From the NCBI GenBank assembly GCA_022843325.1, contig JALHNV010000017.1, positions 1 through 49,040 on the forward strand: a stretch of DNA of 49,040 nucleotides, written 5' to 3'. The first letter of the stretch is position 1. Every line of letters starts with the position of its first letter. Below are positions 23,676-30,529 of this stretch, one piece after another. The position numbers were made by a program, and so were the translations under genes. The notes under the pieces are model-generated. The model was not told where the DNA came from, made no database searches, and was given only the letters and a program-made list of their open reading frames with translations. This stretch comes from Pseudolabrys sp. GTDB lineage: Bacteria; Pseudomonadota; Alphaproteobacteria; Rhizobiales; Xanthobacteraceae.

Positions 23676-24933
23676 AGCCGGTTGGGCGGTCGATCGTGAC
23701 TTCATCACCACCGCGCTCCGGCATCAGGTGCCGCGCGCGCAGGCGCACAATGGCGGCGACTGGACCACGTGGCTGATGCTCGGCGGCCGCGGCGCCGGCA
23801 AGACGCGCCTCGGCGCCGAATGGGTGCGGGCGGTGGTCGAGGGCATCGGCCCCTATGCGCAAGCCAAGGCGCGCTCCATCGCGCTGATCGGCGAGACCGC
23901 GCACGACGTCCGCGAGGTGATGATCGAGGGCCCCTCCGGCCTGTTGCGCACCTTTCACCCGCGGCGGCGGCCGCAATGGATCGCGACGCGGCGGCGGCTG
24001 GAATGGCCGAACGGCGCCATCGGTTATGCCTATTCGGCCGAGGAGCCGCACCAGTTGCGCGGGCCGCAGTTCGACGCCGCCTGGTGCGACGAACTGGCGA
24101 AGTGGAAGGACCCCGACGCCACCTTCGACATGTTGCAGTTCGGCCTGCGGCTCGGTCTGCGCCCGCGCCAGCTTGTCACCACGACGCCGCGGCCGATCGC
24201 GCTGATCAAGCGGCTGGTCACCGATCCGCGCACCGCGGTGACGCGGGCGCCGACGCAGGCCAATGCCGTGCATCTGTCGCCGGTCTTCATCGAGGAAGTC
24301 ATCGGCCGCTACGCCGGCACGCGGCTCGGCCGTCAGGAGATCGACGGCGAGATCATCGAGGAGCGCGCCGACGCGCTGTGGTCGCGCGCCATGCTCGAGG
24401 GCTTGCGCGTTGACGACGTGCCGCCGCTGATGCGCGTCGTGGTCGGCATCGACCCGCCGGGGTCGGCAAAGCCGGGCTCGGACGCCTGCGGCATTGTCGG
24501 CGCCGGCATCGGCGAAGAAGGCATCGTCTATGTGCTGGAGGACGCCAGCGCGGCGGGCCTGCCGCCGGACGGCTGGGCGTCACGCGCCATCGCGCTGTAC
24601 CGGCGGCTCAAGGCCGATGCCATCGTGGCGGAAGTGAACATGGGCGGCGACATGGTGAGCGCGGTGCTGCGCCAGATCGACCGCGCGGTGCCGGTGCGCA
24701 GCGTGCATGCGACGCGCGGCAAATATGTGCGCGCCGAGCCGGTGGCGGCGCTCTATGCGCAGGGCAAGGCGCGGCATGTCGGCCGGCCGTTCGCGGCGCT
24801 GGAAGACGAGATGTGCGACTTCGGCCTCGGCGGCCTGTCCTCGGGCCGCTCGCCCGACCGGCTCGATGCGCTGGTCTGGGCGGTGACCGAGCTGATCAAA
24901 CCGCGGGTGGAGCCGAGGATCAGGGTGTTGTGA
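23656..24933 (+). CDS. Terminase large subunit (GTA/phage DNA-packaging motor ATPase-nuclease)
   Basis: A 425-residue packaging motor. The ATPase part has Walker A GGRGAGKT at residues 43-50 and Walker B AAWCDE, with a coupling-like TTTPRP downstream; the C-terminal RNase H-like nuclease begins VVGIDPPGSAKPGSDACGI and continues with a conserved Glu in VAEVNMGGDMV and the Asp in DRLDALVWA. All key residues are intact, so it is not an obvious pseudogene. ATG 23656 lies inside the preceding gene; the longer frame from 23485 is not supported by the family. In gene transfer agents a portal gene should follow; here only small unrelated genes and repeats do. Orphan copy or displaced GTA module. Confidence 0.88.
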   Translation: MLDEIPEAGWAVDRDFITTALRHQVPRAQAHNGGDWTTWLMLGGRGAGKTRLGAEWVRAVVEGIGPYAQAKARSIALIGETAHDVREVMIEGPSGLLRTFHPRRRPQWIATRRRLEWPNGAIGYAYSAEEPHQLRGPQFDAAWCDELAKWKDPDATFDMLQFGLRLGLRPRQLVTTTPRPIALIKRLVTDPRTAVTRAPTQANAVHLSPVFIEEVIGRYAGTRLGRQEIDGEIIEERADALWSRAMLEGLRVDDVPPLMRVVVGIDPPGSAKPGSDACGIVGAGIGEEGIVYVLEDASAAGLPPDGWASRAIALYRRLKADAIVAEVNMGGDMVSAVLRQIDRAVPVRSVHATRGKYVRAEPVAALYAQGKARHVGRPFAALEDEMCDFGLGGLSSGRSPDRLDALVWAVTELIKPRVEPRIRVL

Positions 24934-24998
24934 GGGGGGCCACTCGCGCGCGGTGTCGTTCTCTTCCGAGCAGGAAAACCTGCCTGTCTCAACCGCCG

Positions 24999-25036
24999 TT
25001 GAAAGGAAATGTCAGGTCAGATATACTGACCTAACA
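24999..25036 (+). promoter_or_regulatory. Sigma-70-type promoter overlapped by a palindromic operator
   Basis: TTGAAA (24999-25004), 17 bases, TATACT (25022-25027): five of six matches in each box. The -10 box lies in the middle of an inverted repeat: arms AGGTCAG (25014-25020) and CTGACCT (25026-25032) around ATATA, extended after one mismatch by TGT (25010-25012) and ACA (25034-25036). A dimeric repressor bound here would block the promoter of the two downstream small genes. Confidence 0.75.
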
Positions 25037-25204
25037 TTTACCCGACTTGAACGTTGCTCCCGTATCTGTGTCCGCCAAGACACGGACCGGCCATATTGAG
25101 GGCTTAGCTGAAACCCGTATGGACAGCTTTCCGAAACCCGTTGAGACTGTTCGAGCGGAACCCGGGGTAACGTGCCTCTTTGTGGCGCAGGGGAGTTACG
25201 TTCG

Positions 25205-25387
25205 ATGAACGCCCTTATCCGAAAAATCTCTGGTTATTGGCGCTCCGACGTTCGTCAGCCGGGCGGCGATAAGCTGCAAGTCGGCGAATACAAAGCGGAC
25301 TATTCCGCTTTGGCCGCGAAGGATCTGACAGACGAAGATCCTGAACTCACGGCGCTGTACGAACGCAGCAAGCCGGTTTCCCGGTAG
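25205..25387 (+). CDS. 60-residue protein of unknown function, first gene of a PemK-like locus
   Basis: Starts at ATG 25205 with GGGGAG ten bases upstream and follows the operator-controlled promoter after a leader of about 170 bases. The product (MNALIRKISGYWRSDV..., then mostly polar, with an acidic patch DLTDEDPE) has no membrane segment and no domain I recognise. It precedes a PemK/MazF-like gene by 37 bases, so an antitoxin or accessory role is possible, but it does not look like a known antitoxin family. The leader holds a small hairpin (GTGTC-CGCCAA-GACAC, about 25068-25083) and a nine-base direct repeat GAAACCCGT. Confidence 0.6.
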   Translation: MNALIRKISGYWRSDVRQPGGDKLQVGEYKADYSALAAKDLTDEDPELTALYERSKPVSR

Positions 25388-25401
25388 GTAGGAACATGCT
25401 A

Positions 25402-25424
25402 GCTCCACCCTTCGGGGGTGGGGC
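25402..25424 (+). promoter_or_regulatory. Hairpin occluding the ribosome binding site of the PemK-like gene
   Basis: GCTCCACCC (25402-25410) pairs with GGGTGGGGC (25416-25424) around a TTCGG loop, nine pairs including one G-U. The 3' arm is the only G-rich, Shine-Dalgarno-like sequence ahead of the TTG start at 25425, and touches it. Translation would need the hairpin opened, for example by ribosomes finishing the upstream gene. Confidence 0.55.
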
Positions 25425-25880
25425 TTGCAATTCTACGATCCCGATACAGCTCCGAATGTTTTTGATGTCGTCTGGTGCAAGTGGCCCAGACGCGAAGACA
25501 AACTTGGCCCGGGACCTTGGGTTAGGTGCGTTCTTGTGCTCCACGTCGCGCGTATGTTGGACCAGCAAAGCGGTTTGGAATATTCCGATATCATCGCGGC
25601 CTACGGCACAGGATTGGAGAATTGCGAGATTGGCGACACGCGCGACCATCTCGTTATCCCGGCTGAAGAGGCGGCCGCACTCGGCTTGCACAAGGGCACA
25701 GTTTTCAAGCTCGATGTAGGCAACCGAAAACGGCTTCCCTGGGCAGAAGAATATTTCGTCCCACAAGCCTATGTCAGAAGCAGCAATTTAATCGCTGGAG
25801 CGCTGAATGCCGCGCAACAAGCCCGCATGATCTCGTGTTTTGAACGGTTGGGACTGCGCTTCCCCCTGCCAGTTGCCTAA
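25425..25880 (+). CDS. PemK/MazF-fold (growth-inhibitor-like) protein
   Basis: A 151-residue protein resembling the alphaproteobacterial branch of the PemK/MazF SH3-like barrel family: a first strand VFDVVWCKWP, then PGPWVRCVLVLHV (the equivalent of the KxRPalVl strand, though the usual Arg-Pro is Arg-Cys), AAYGTGLEN, and a C-terminal KLDVGNRKRLPWAEEYFVP typical of this branch. MazF/PemK toxins cleave mRNA; activity here is unproven. The frame has no ATG: the only start giving the full domain is TTG 25425, directly against a hairpin. Two 60-base stretches counted here (25561, 25681) are 52-53% GC, against 65% for a stretch in the terminase gene, consistent with recent acquisition. Confidence 0.55.
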   Translation: MQFYDPDTAPNVFDVVWCKWPRREDKLGPGPWVRCVLVLHVARMLDQQSGLEYSDIIAAYGTGLENCEIGDTRDHLVIPAEEAAALGLHKGTVFKLDVGNRKRLPWAEEYFVPQAYVRSSNLIAGALNAAQQARMISCFERLGLRFPLPVA

Positions 25881-25921
25881 AATCCAAACTGACCTAGTAA
25901 CGAGCACTTCAGCGTGCAGCC

Positions 25922-25983
25922 AGGATGGAGCGCAGCGCAATCCGGCAGCGGCGCCCCCGCATTTCGCTTCGCTGCATGCGGGC
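25922..25983. repeat. Partial copy of a dispersed palindromic repeat (family B)
   Basis: GGATGGAGCGCAGCGCAATCCGG near 25923-25945 is followed by CCCGCATTTCGCTTCGCTGC ending in ATGCGGGC, the same internal words as in the fuller element at 26137-26248 but without its outer arms. It begins the gene-free stretch 25881-26267, which consists almost wholly of such repeats. Confidence 0.6.
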
Positions 25984-26040
25984 CAAGAGGTCGCTAACGC
26001 GAGGCGCAAATCTCGCCCCGTCATGCCCGCCACCATCTCT

Positions 26041-26121
26041 GCTCGTCCCCGCGGAAGCGGGGACCCAGCGCTCCAAGGCGATGCGGCAAGTCTGGATGCC
26101 CGCATCCGCGGGCATGAGCGG
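26041..26121. repeat. Dispersed palindromic repeat, family A, copy 1
   Basis: Begins GCTCGTCCCCGCGG-AAGCGGGGACCCAG and ends CTGGATGCCCGC...GCGGGCATGAGCGG, so each end is a hairpin and the whole is an inverted repeat of about 80 bases. Copies 2-4 are at 32891, 38417 and 40637. Confidence 0.8.
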
Positions 26122-26136
26122 GAGGGTGATGTTAGG

Positions 26137-26248
26137 GCCGTAGCCCGGATGAGCCAACGGGTCCGCGCGAAGCGCGGCCCGATGATAAACTCCACGAAAT
26201 CCGGGAACGCCGTCCCCGCATTCCGCTTCGCTCGATGCGGGCTACGGC
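26137..26248. repeat. MITE-like palindromic repeat, family B
   Basis: 112 bases bounded by perfect 10-base inverted ends, GCCGTAGCCC (26137-26146) and GGGCTACGGC (26239-26248). Inside are smaller palindromes (TCCGCGCGAAGCGCGG) and the words GAAATCCGGG and CCCGCATTCCGCTTCGCTC. It ends 20 bases from the 3' end of the autotransporter gene. Confidence 0.75.
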
Positions 26249-26267
26249 GCCTGCGTAAGCCGCCCGC

Positions 26268-29200
26268 CTACCACGCCAACCTTGCGCCGCCGGACACCTG
26301 GTGGCTGATGGCGTTCGACCGGAATTCGCCGTTATAGGCGGCGAACAGGCGGAAGCTCTCGTCCGCCCAGCCCGACATCTTGAAGCCGACCAGCGCGGCA
26401 TCGCGGCCGGGGGCGGCGGCGTTGACGACGAAGGGCGTGTCGAGCAGCGCGGCCTCGCTGGTCAGCGTGGTGTCGCGCAGGTCGCGGCCCCAGCCGAGCT
26501 TGAACTCCGGCATCAGCGTCACGCCGTTGCCGAAGGTCTGGCGGTGGCTAACGGCGACGCCGAGCGTGGTCGTCAGCTTCTCGTAAAACTGCGACGGGTA
26601 GGCGAGGCCGAACGGCTGCTGGTTCTCGGTATAGGCGTCGCGGCGCAGGCCCTGCCAGGCGATGCCGGCATAGGGCTTCACCGTCGCGCCAAACACCGGA
26701 ATGCGGTAGCCGGCTTCCAGGGTCACGCCGCCGCCGAAGCCGTTGGCGTTGCCCTGCAGCGGCGCCGGCGCCAGCAGGATGTTGCGCGTGCTGCGCATCT
26801 GGCTTGGACCGGCGACGGCGCGCACATCGATCACGGCCGGGCCCGGCGTCCAGCTCGCATAGAGCGCGCCGCTATAAGTGTCGGAGGTGGCGTTGGCGCC
26901 GCCCGCCGTGGTGCTGGTGCGGGCGAAGCCGAAGGCGACGCCGCCGAACAGGTCATCCGCCAGCATGCGGTCGGCGCCGAGGCTGAAGCCGCCGCCGCGG
27001 CTGCTGGAGCCGGCGAGCGTGCCGGCATCGTTGACCTTGCTCCAGCGGCCGAAGCCCTGACCCCAGACGCTCCAGCCATCGTGCACGCGCGGCGTGGCGG
27101 CCGGCACGCTGGCGAAAGCCTGCGACGCCTGGCTCGACACCGCCGAGACATCGTTGCCGGCAAAGGCGAAGGCGACCGATTGCGCGGTGCCGCTTTGCGC
27201 GACGCCGCCGCCACTGACAAGCGCGTCCTGACGATCCCCCACCGACCCCATGAAGCCCTGAAACGTCTGCATCGAGGCCGAGGCCGCCGCCGGCTGGCCG
27301 GGTCCGGACAGTTGCGTCAGCGCCGTGTCATAGGCGGCCGGGTTGTCGAGATTGTAGAGCGCATCGTACAGCGCCTTGCTGCGCGCGGAAGGCATGGCGC
27401 CGGGCGCGGCGCGGCGGCTGTCGAGAATGCCGGCGATGGCCTGCGCCGGCTGGCCGAGCGACATCGCCGCGAAGCTGCCCGGCGTCACCGCCAGCGTCAG
27501 CGCGGCCGGCTGGTAGATGATGTCGAAGCGGCCGTTGGCCGGCAGGCCGGACACCGGCTGGACCAGCGACGTGAACGCGCCGGCGGTGGTCGCGCCGTCG
27601 ACGGCCTGCACGATGGCGAACTTGCTGCCGATCGCCGGCGTGTAATTGCCCGGCGTGCCGACGCTGTTGCGCAGCACCGGCGTCAGCGCGCCATTGGCGG
27701 TGAAGGTGTTGCCGGCGCCGCTGACGACGACCCGGTCGAAAGTCCCGGGGCCGCCGGGCGATTTGAGATTGCCGTCGATGTCGATACGGGTGGTCGCGGT
27801 CGGCAGCAGCGTGACGTTGCCTTCGAAGGTCAGCACGCCGGCCGAATTGCCATCCAGCTCGGAGCCGGGCGGGATCACGTTGTTGGCGATCAGATCGGCG
27901 ACGTTGGCCATTTTGCCGGGCGACAGTACGCCGCCGATGGTGGTGTTACCACCGACCTGGCCGAAGCCAGCCAGCGTGCCGGTCTGGCTGACGATCAGCG
28001 CGTTGCCCGCGCCGGTGACGGCGAGCGTGCCGTCTACCGCCAGCGTGCCTTCCAGTACATTGACGTTGCCCGGCGCGATGGTTTGGCCGGCGATGGTCAG
28101 TACGCCGTCGCCGGCTTTGCTGAAGGCGCCGGATGCGATCAGCGGCTGGCTCCAGTATGTGGTGGCACCGGCGGCAACGGTCGCGGTTGCATTGGCGGCG
28201 AGCGTCACCGGCCCGTCGGTGGCGCGGTCGAGCCGGATAAGGCCATGACCGAACACGGCGTCCATGCCGGGCAGGCCGAGATCCTCGGTGGTCGAGAACA
28301 GCACATGCGCCAGATCCTGCGCATTGTAGGTGGGATAGGCCTGGATCAGCACCGCGATCGCGCCTGACACGGTCGGCGCCGCCATCGAAGTGCCTTGCAG
28401 GAAGCCGTAGGTGTCCAGCGGCACGGTCGAGTAAATGCCGGGGTCGTTCGGCTGGTTGCCGCCGGGCGCGGCCACGCACCACGCTGCGGTGACGCCGCAG
28501 TAGTTCGAATAGGACGCCGCTTCCTTGGCGGCGCCGACCGCCATCACGCCGATGATCAGGCCGGGCTGGTTCTGCAGCGCCGAGAAATTCAGGCCGACGC
28601 CATAGTCATTGTAGACACCGAGGTTGGCGTGGGCCGGATTGATGAACGGGTAAAGCGCCAGGCCCGACGGATTGAGGCCGGCGACCGGGTGGTCGCCGCG
28701 TTCGTTGCCGGTGGCGGCGACGATGATCTTGCCGGCCTGCACCGCGAGCATCGCGCCTTTAAATTCGCCGGTGCCCGACGGCACGTTCCATACCGTCTGC
28801 GGCGGGGTGCCATCGGGCAGGCTCGGTCCGTAGCTGGCGTTGAAGATTCGTACCCCCGGAGTTTCGGCGAAATGCGTCAGCGCATGCTCGAACGGCTCCG
28901 GGATATCGTCGGCATATTTCGCCAGCGGCGCATCCGGGCCGGCCAGCAACAAGCGGATCGGGATAATGGTGGAATCGTAGGCGACGCCGTGCATCGCCAC
29001 GTTGTCGAATTTTCTGGCGGCGATGATACCGGCGACATGGGTGCCGTGGCTGTCGGTGTTGGACTCAAGGCCGACAAAAGACGGGTCGAAAGGCGTGGTC
29101 GGCGTGTTGATGACGTAATTGCCGGCGTGCGTGACGTCGAATTTGCCGGCCAGCGCCGTGTTGTTGAGGTCGAAGCCGGTGTCGCCGACCATCACCGACA

Positions 29201-29801
29201 CGCCGGCGCCGGTGTAACCGCGGCCATGAGCGATGGCGGAGCCGATCAACTGATGGTTCCAGGTCTGCGCCTGCGGGGTCGGCAGTGGATTGGGCAGGTT
29301 CGGCGACAGATTGTCGACGCGCGGCGACGCATAGGCGGAGGCGCCGAGCGGCGCGGCCTGGGCCGTGCGCGACTGCGCGGCGATGATGGGCGCAGCCTGG
29401 GGCCCCAGCATCAGCGGCTGGCCATGCAGCAGGCGGCCGAGATCGGCAGCGGTGGTGAGGTCGCGCAGCAGCGCCGGCGCCAGCGTTGCGGCATGGCCGA
29501 GCACCGCATCGCGGCGCGACGGCTCGGCGTGGACCACGTCGAACACGCCGGCCAGCAAACCGCGCTTGCCGTCGCGGATCGACAGATTGAGCCGCTGCTC
29601 GATGTCGAGCGACAGGCGCGGCGGCGTGAACGGGGGTTCAGCTTTTGCCGGTTTCGCGGCACGTTTGGCGGCGACGGGTGGCTTAGTGACACCGGTTTCC
29701 GACGCGGCGGCGGGTGCTCCGATCAGCAACACTGCGCTCAACGCCGTTGAACCCAACAACACACCATTGCGCAACTGGCGCAACGCCATTCCACCACGCA
29801 T
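26268..29801 (-). CDS. Autotransporter with subtilisin-type (S8) serine protease passenger
   Basis: A 1177-residue secreted protease. A signal peptide (MALRQLRNGVLLGSTALSAV to AAAS, about 5-34) is followed by a propeptide-like region, then the S8 domain with Asp in MVGDTGFD (D207), His in DSHGTHVAG (H252) and Ser in GTSMAAPTVSG (S472), a complete triad. Next are beta-helix-like autotransporter repeats (LIVSQTGTLAGFGQVGGNT and similar) and a C-terminal beta-barrel of about 270 residues ending in LAW, which inserts in the outer membrane. ATG 29801 is preferred over the upstream frame start at 29891 because GGGGGCGGGA precedes it and the signal peptide follows directly. Upstream on its strand is a TGTCT/AGACA inverted repeat (29857-29874). 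It stands alone between repeats and small genes. Confidence 0.92.
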   Translation of the reverse strand: MRGGMALRQLRNGVLLGSTALSAVLLIGAPAAASETGVTKPPVAAKRAAKPAKAEPPFTPPRLSLDIEQRLNLSIRDGKRGLLAGVFDVVHAEPSRRDAVLGHAATLAPALLRDLTTAADLGRLLHGQPLMLGPQAAPIIAAQSRTAQAAPLGASAYASPRVDNLSPNLPNPLPTPQAQTWNHQLIGSAIAHGRGYTGAGVSVMVGDTGFDLNNTALAGKFDVTHAGNYVINTPTTPFDPSFVGLESNTDSHGTHVAGIIAARKFDNVAMHGVAYDSTIIPIRLLLAGPDAPLAKYADDIPEPFEHALTHFAETPGVRIFNASYGPSLPDGTPPQTVWNVPSGTGEFKGAMLAVQAGKIIVAATGNERGDHPVAGLNPSGLALYPFINPAHANLGVYNDYGVGLNFSALQNQPGLIIGVMAVGAAKEAASYSNYCGVTAAWCVAAPGGNQPNDPGIYSTVPLDTYGFLQGTSMAAPTVSGAIAVLIQAYPTYNAQDLAHVLFSTTEDLGLPGMDAVFGHGLIRLDRATDGPVTLAANATATVAAGATTYWSQPLIASGAFSKAGDGVLTIAGQTIAPGNVNVLEGTLAVDGTLAVTGAGNALIVSQTGTLAGFGQVGGNTTIGGVLSPGKMANVADLIANNVIPPGSELDGNSAGVLTFEGNVTLLPTATTRIDIDGNLKSPGGPGTFDRVVVSGAGNTFTANGALTPVLRNSVGTPGNYTPAIGSKFAIVQAVDGATTAGAFTSLVQPVSGLPANGRFDIIYQPAALTLAVTPGSFAAMSLGQPAQAIAGILDSRRAAPGAMPSARSKALYDALYNLDNPAAYDTALTQLSGPGQPAAASASMQTFQGFMGSVGDRQDALVSGGGVAQSGTAQSVAFAFAGNDVSAVSSQASQAFASVPAATPRVHDGWSVWGQGFGRWSKVNDAGTLAGSSSRGGGFSLGADRMLADDLFGGVAFGFARTSTTAGGANATSDTYSGALYASWTPGPAVIDVRAVAGPSQMRSTRNILLAPAPLQGNANGFGGGVTLEAGYRIPVFGATVKPYAGIAWQGLRRDAYTENQQPFGLAYPSQFYEKLTTTLGVAVSHRQTFGNGVTLMPEFKLGWGRDLRDTTLTSEAALLDTPFVVNAAAPGRDAALVGFKMSGWADESFRLFAAYNGEFRSNAISHQVSGGARLAW

Positions 29802-29960
29802 CGTCGTCCCGCCCCCGAAATTCCAGAGCCGAGAAAAAACGACGTGGCGCAGACTTTGTCTATGGTAAAAGACATAACGCGCACGTTGCACACGACATTC
29901 GTGCGTGGTGTGCGATTCCCGCCACAGCCCGCATGACGGGCTGTGTGCGCTCCGCTGACG

Positions 29961-30161
29961 CTATGCCGGTTCGATCTCGATGACGTCGGCGTTGGTGCGC
30001 CAGTTGCGCGTGCGATGCAGTTGTTCGAACTGCCGCGCCGCCTGAACCTCCGCCTGTGCGGCGTCGGCAGCGGGAATGTCGAAACGATCCTGCAAGCACT
30101 TGAACTGGCGCCCGTCCGAATTCTGCAGACGCTTGAAGAAGCTCACTCGAAACTGGACCAT
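29961..30161 (-). CDS. Conserved 66-residue hypothetical protein with a FixK/FNR-type promoter
   Basis: A small soluble protein (MVQFRVSFFKRLQNSDGRQ... then FKCLQDRFDIPAADAAQAEV) with alpha/beta character, resembling short proteins common in Bradyrhizobium relatives; function unknown. GGGAGG lies seven bases before the ATG. Upstream on the same strand is a -10 box TATAAA and, centred about 41 bases before the predicted start of transcription, a near-perfect FixK/FNR box, so expression under low oxygen is predicted. Divergent from the 52-residue protein gene. Confidence 0.7.
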   Translation of the reverse strand: MVQFRVSFFKRLQNSDGRQFKCLQDRFDIPAADAAQAEVQAARQFEQLHRTRNWRTNADVIEIEPA

Positions 30162-30189
30162 TGCGGGCCTCCCTTGGTGGCGGAGCCTT

Positions 30190-30230
30190 TTTATACCGCT
30201 TGCGGCCGTTCATTCATTGATCCAGATCAC
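30190..30230 (-). promoter_or_regulatory. FixK/FNR-type class II promoter
   Basis: TTGAT-CCAG-ATCAC (30217-30230, as read on the plus strand) matches the FixK/FNR palindrome TTGAT-N4-ATCAA at nine of ten positions. On the minus strand TATAAA occupies 30195-30190, putting the start near 30182 and the box centre near -41.5, the class II activator position. It drives the 66-residue gene. Confidence 0.7.
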
Positions 30231-30267
30231 GCCGAAAAAATGGCTCGCCATGCGTGGGGAACCCGAC

Positions 30268-30292
30268 GGAACAGGCGGGCTTGGGCGGCGTT
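30268..30292 (+). promoter_or_regulatory. EcfG-type (general stress response) promoter
   Basis: GGAAC (30268-30272), 16 bases, CGTT (30289-30292): the consensus of the alphaproteobacterial general-stress sigma factor EcfG. Transcription would start near 30299, about 18 bases before the ATG of the 52-residue protein. Confidence 0.65.
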
Positions 30293-30316
30293 AGAGTTCC
30301 AGCCAGCGAGGTTCCA

Positions 30317-30475
30317 ATGAACGACAAATCTAACGGCAAGAGCGCTTCCACCAGCCACGAGCCCTGGAAGGAGCCGGGTCAGACCTCGCAGGACCCCTCG
30401 ATCCAGCCGCCGAAGAACGTGGTAGAGCAGGAGAAGGCGAAGAAGGACGCGCAGTGGAAGAAGGGTAAGCCCTAA
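30317..30475 (+). CDS. 52-residue hydrophilic, probably disordered protein; predicted stress-induced
   Basis: Very polar product rich in Lys, Ser, Glu, Pro and Gln (MNDKSNGKSASTSHEPWKEP... NVVEQEKAKKDAQWKKGKP) with no Cys and no hydrophobic core, hence probably unstructured. The frame extends upstream to 30254 but ATG 30317 is chosen: AGCGAGG precedes it and an EcfG-type promoter ends 24 bases upstream. Such small hydrophilic proteins are frequent members of the general stress regulon. No known family recognised. Confidence 0.6.
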   Translation: MNDKSNGKSASTSHEPWKEPGQTSQDPSIQPPKNVVEQEKAKKDAQWKKGKP

Positions 30476-30529
30476 CCGGACCCGTTTCCGCTGTTGCGGC
30501 ATCGCCCCAACCTGCCCCAGAAAGTTCCG

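Noticed and set aside
25881-26267. CRISPR-like array in the repeat patch after the PemK-like gene
   Set aside because: The repeats are palindromic elements of differing type and length, without regular spacers or cas genes.
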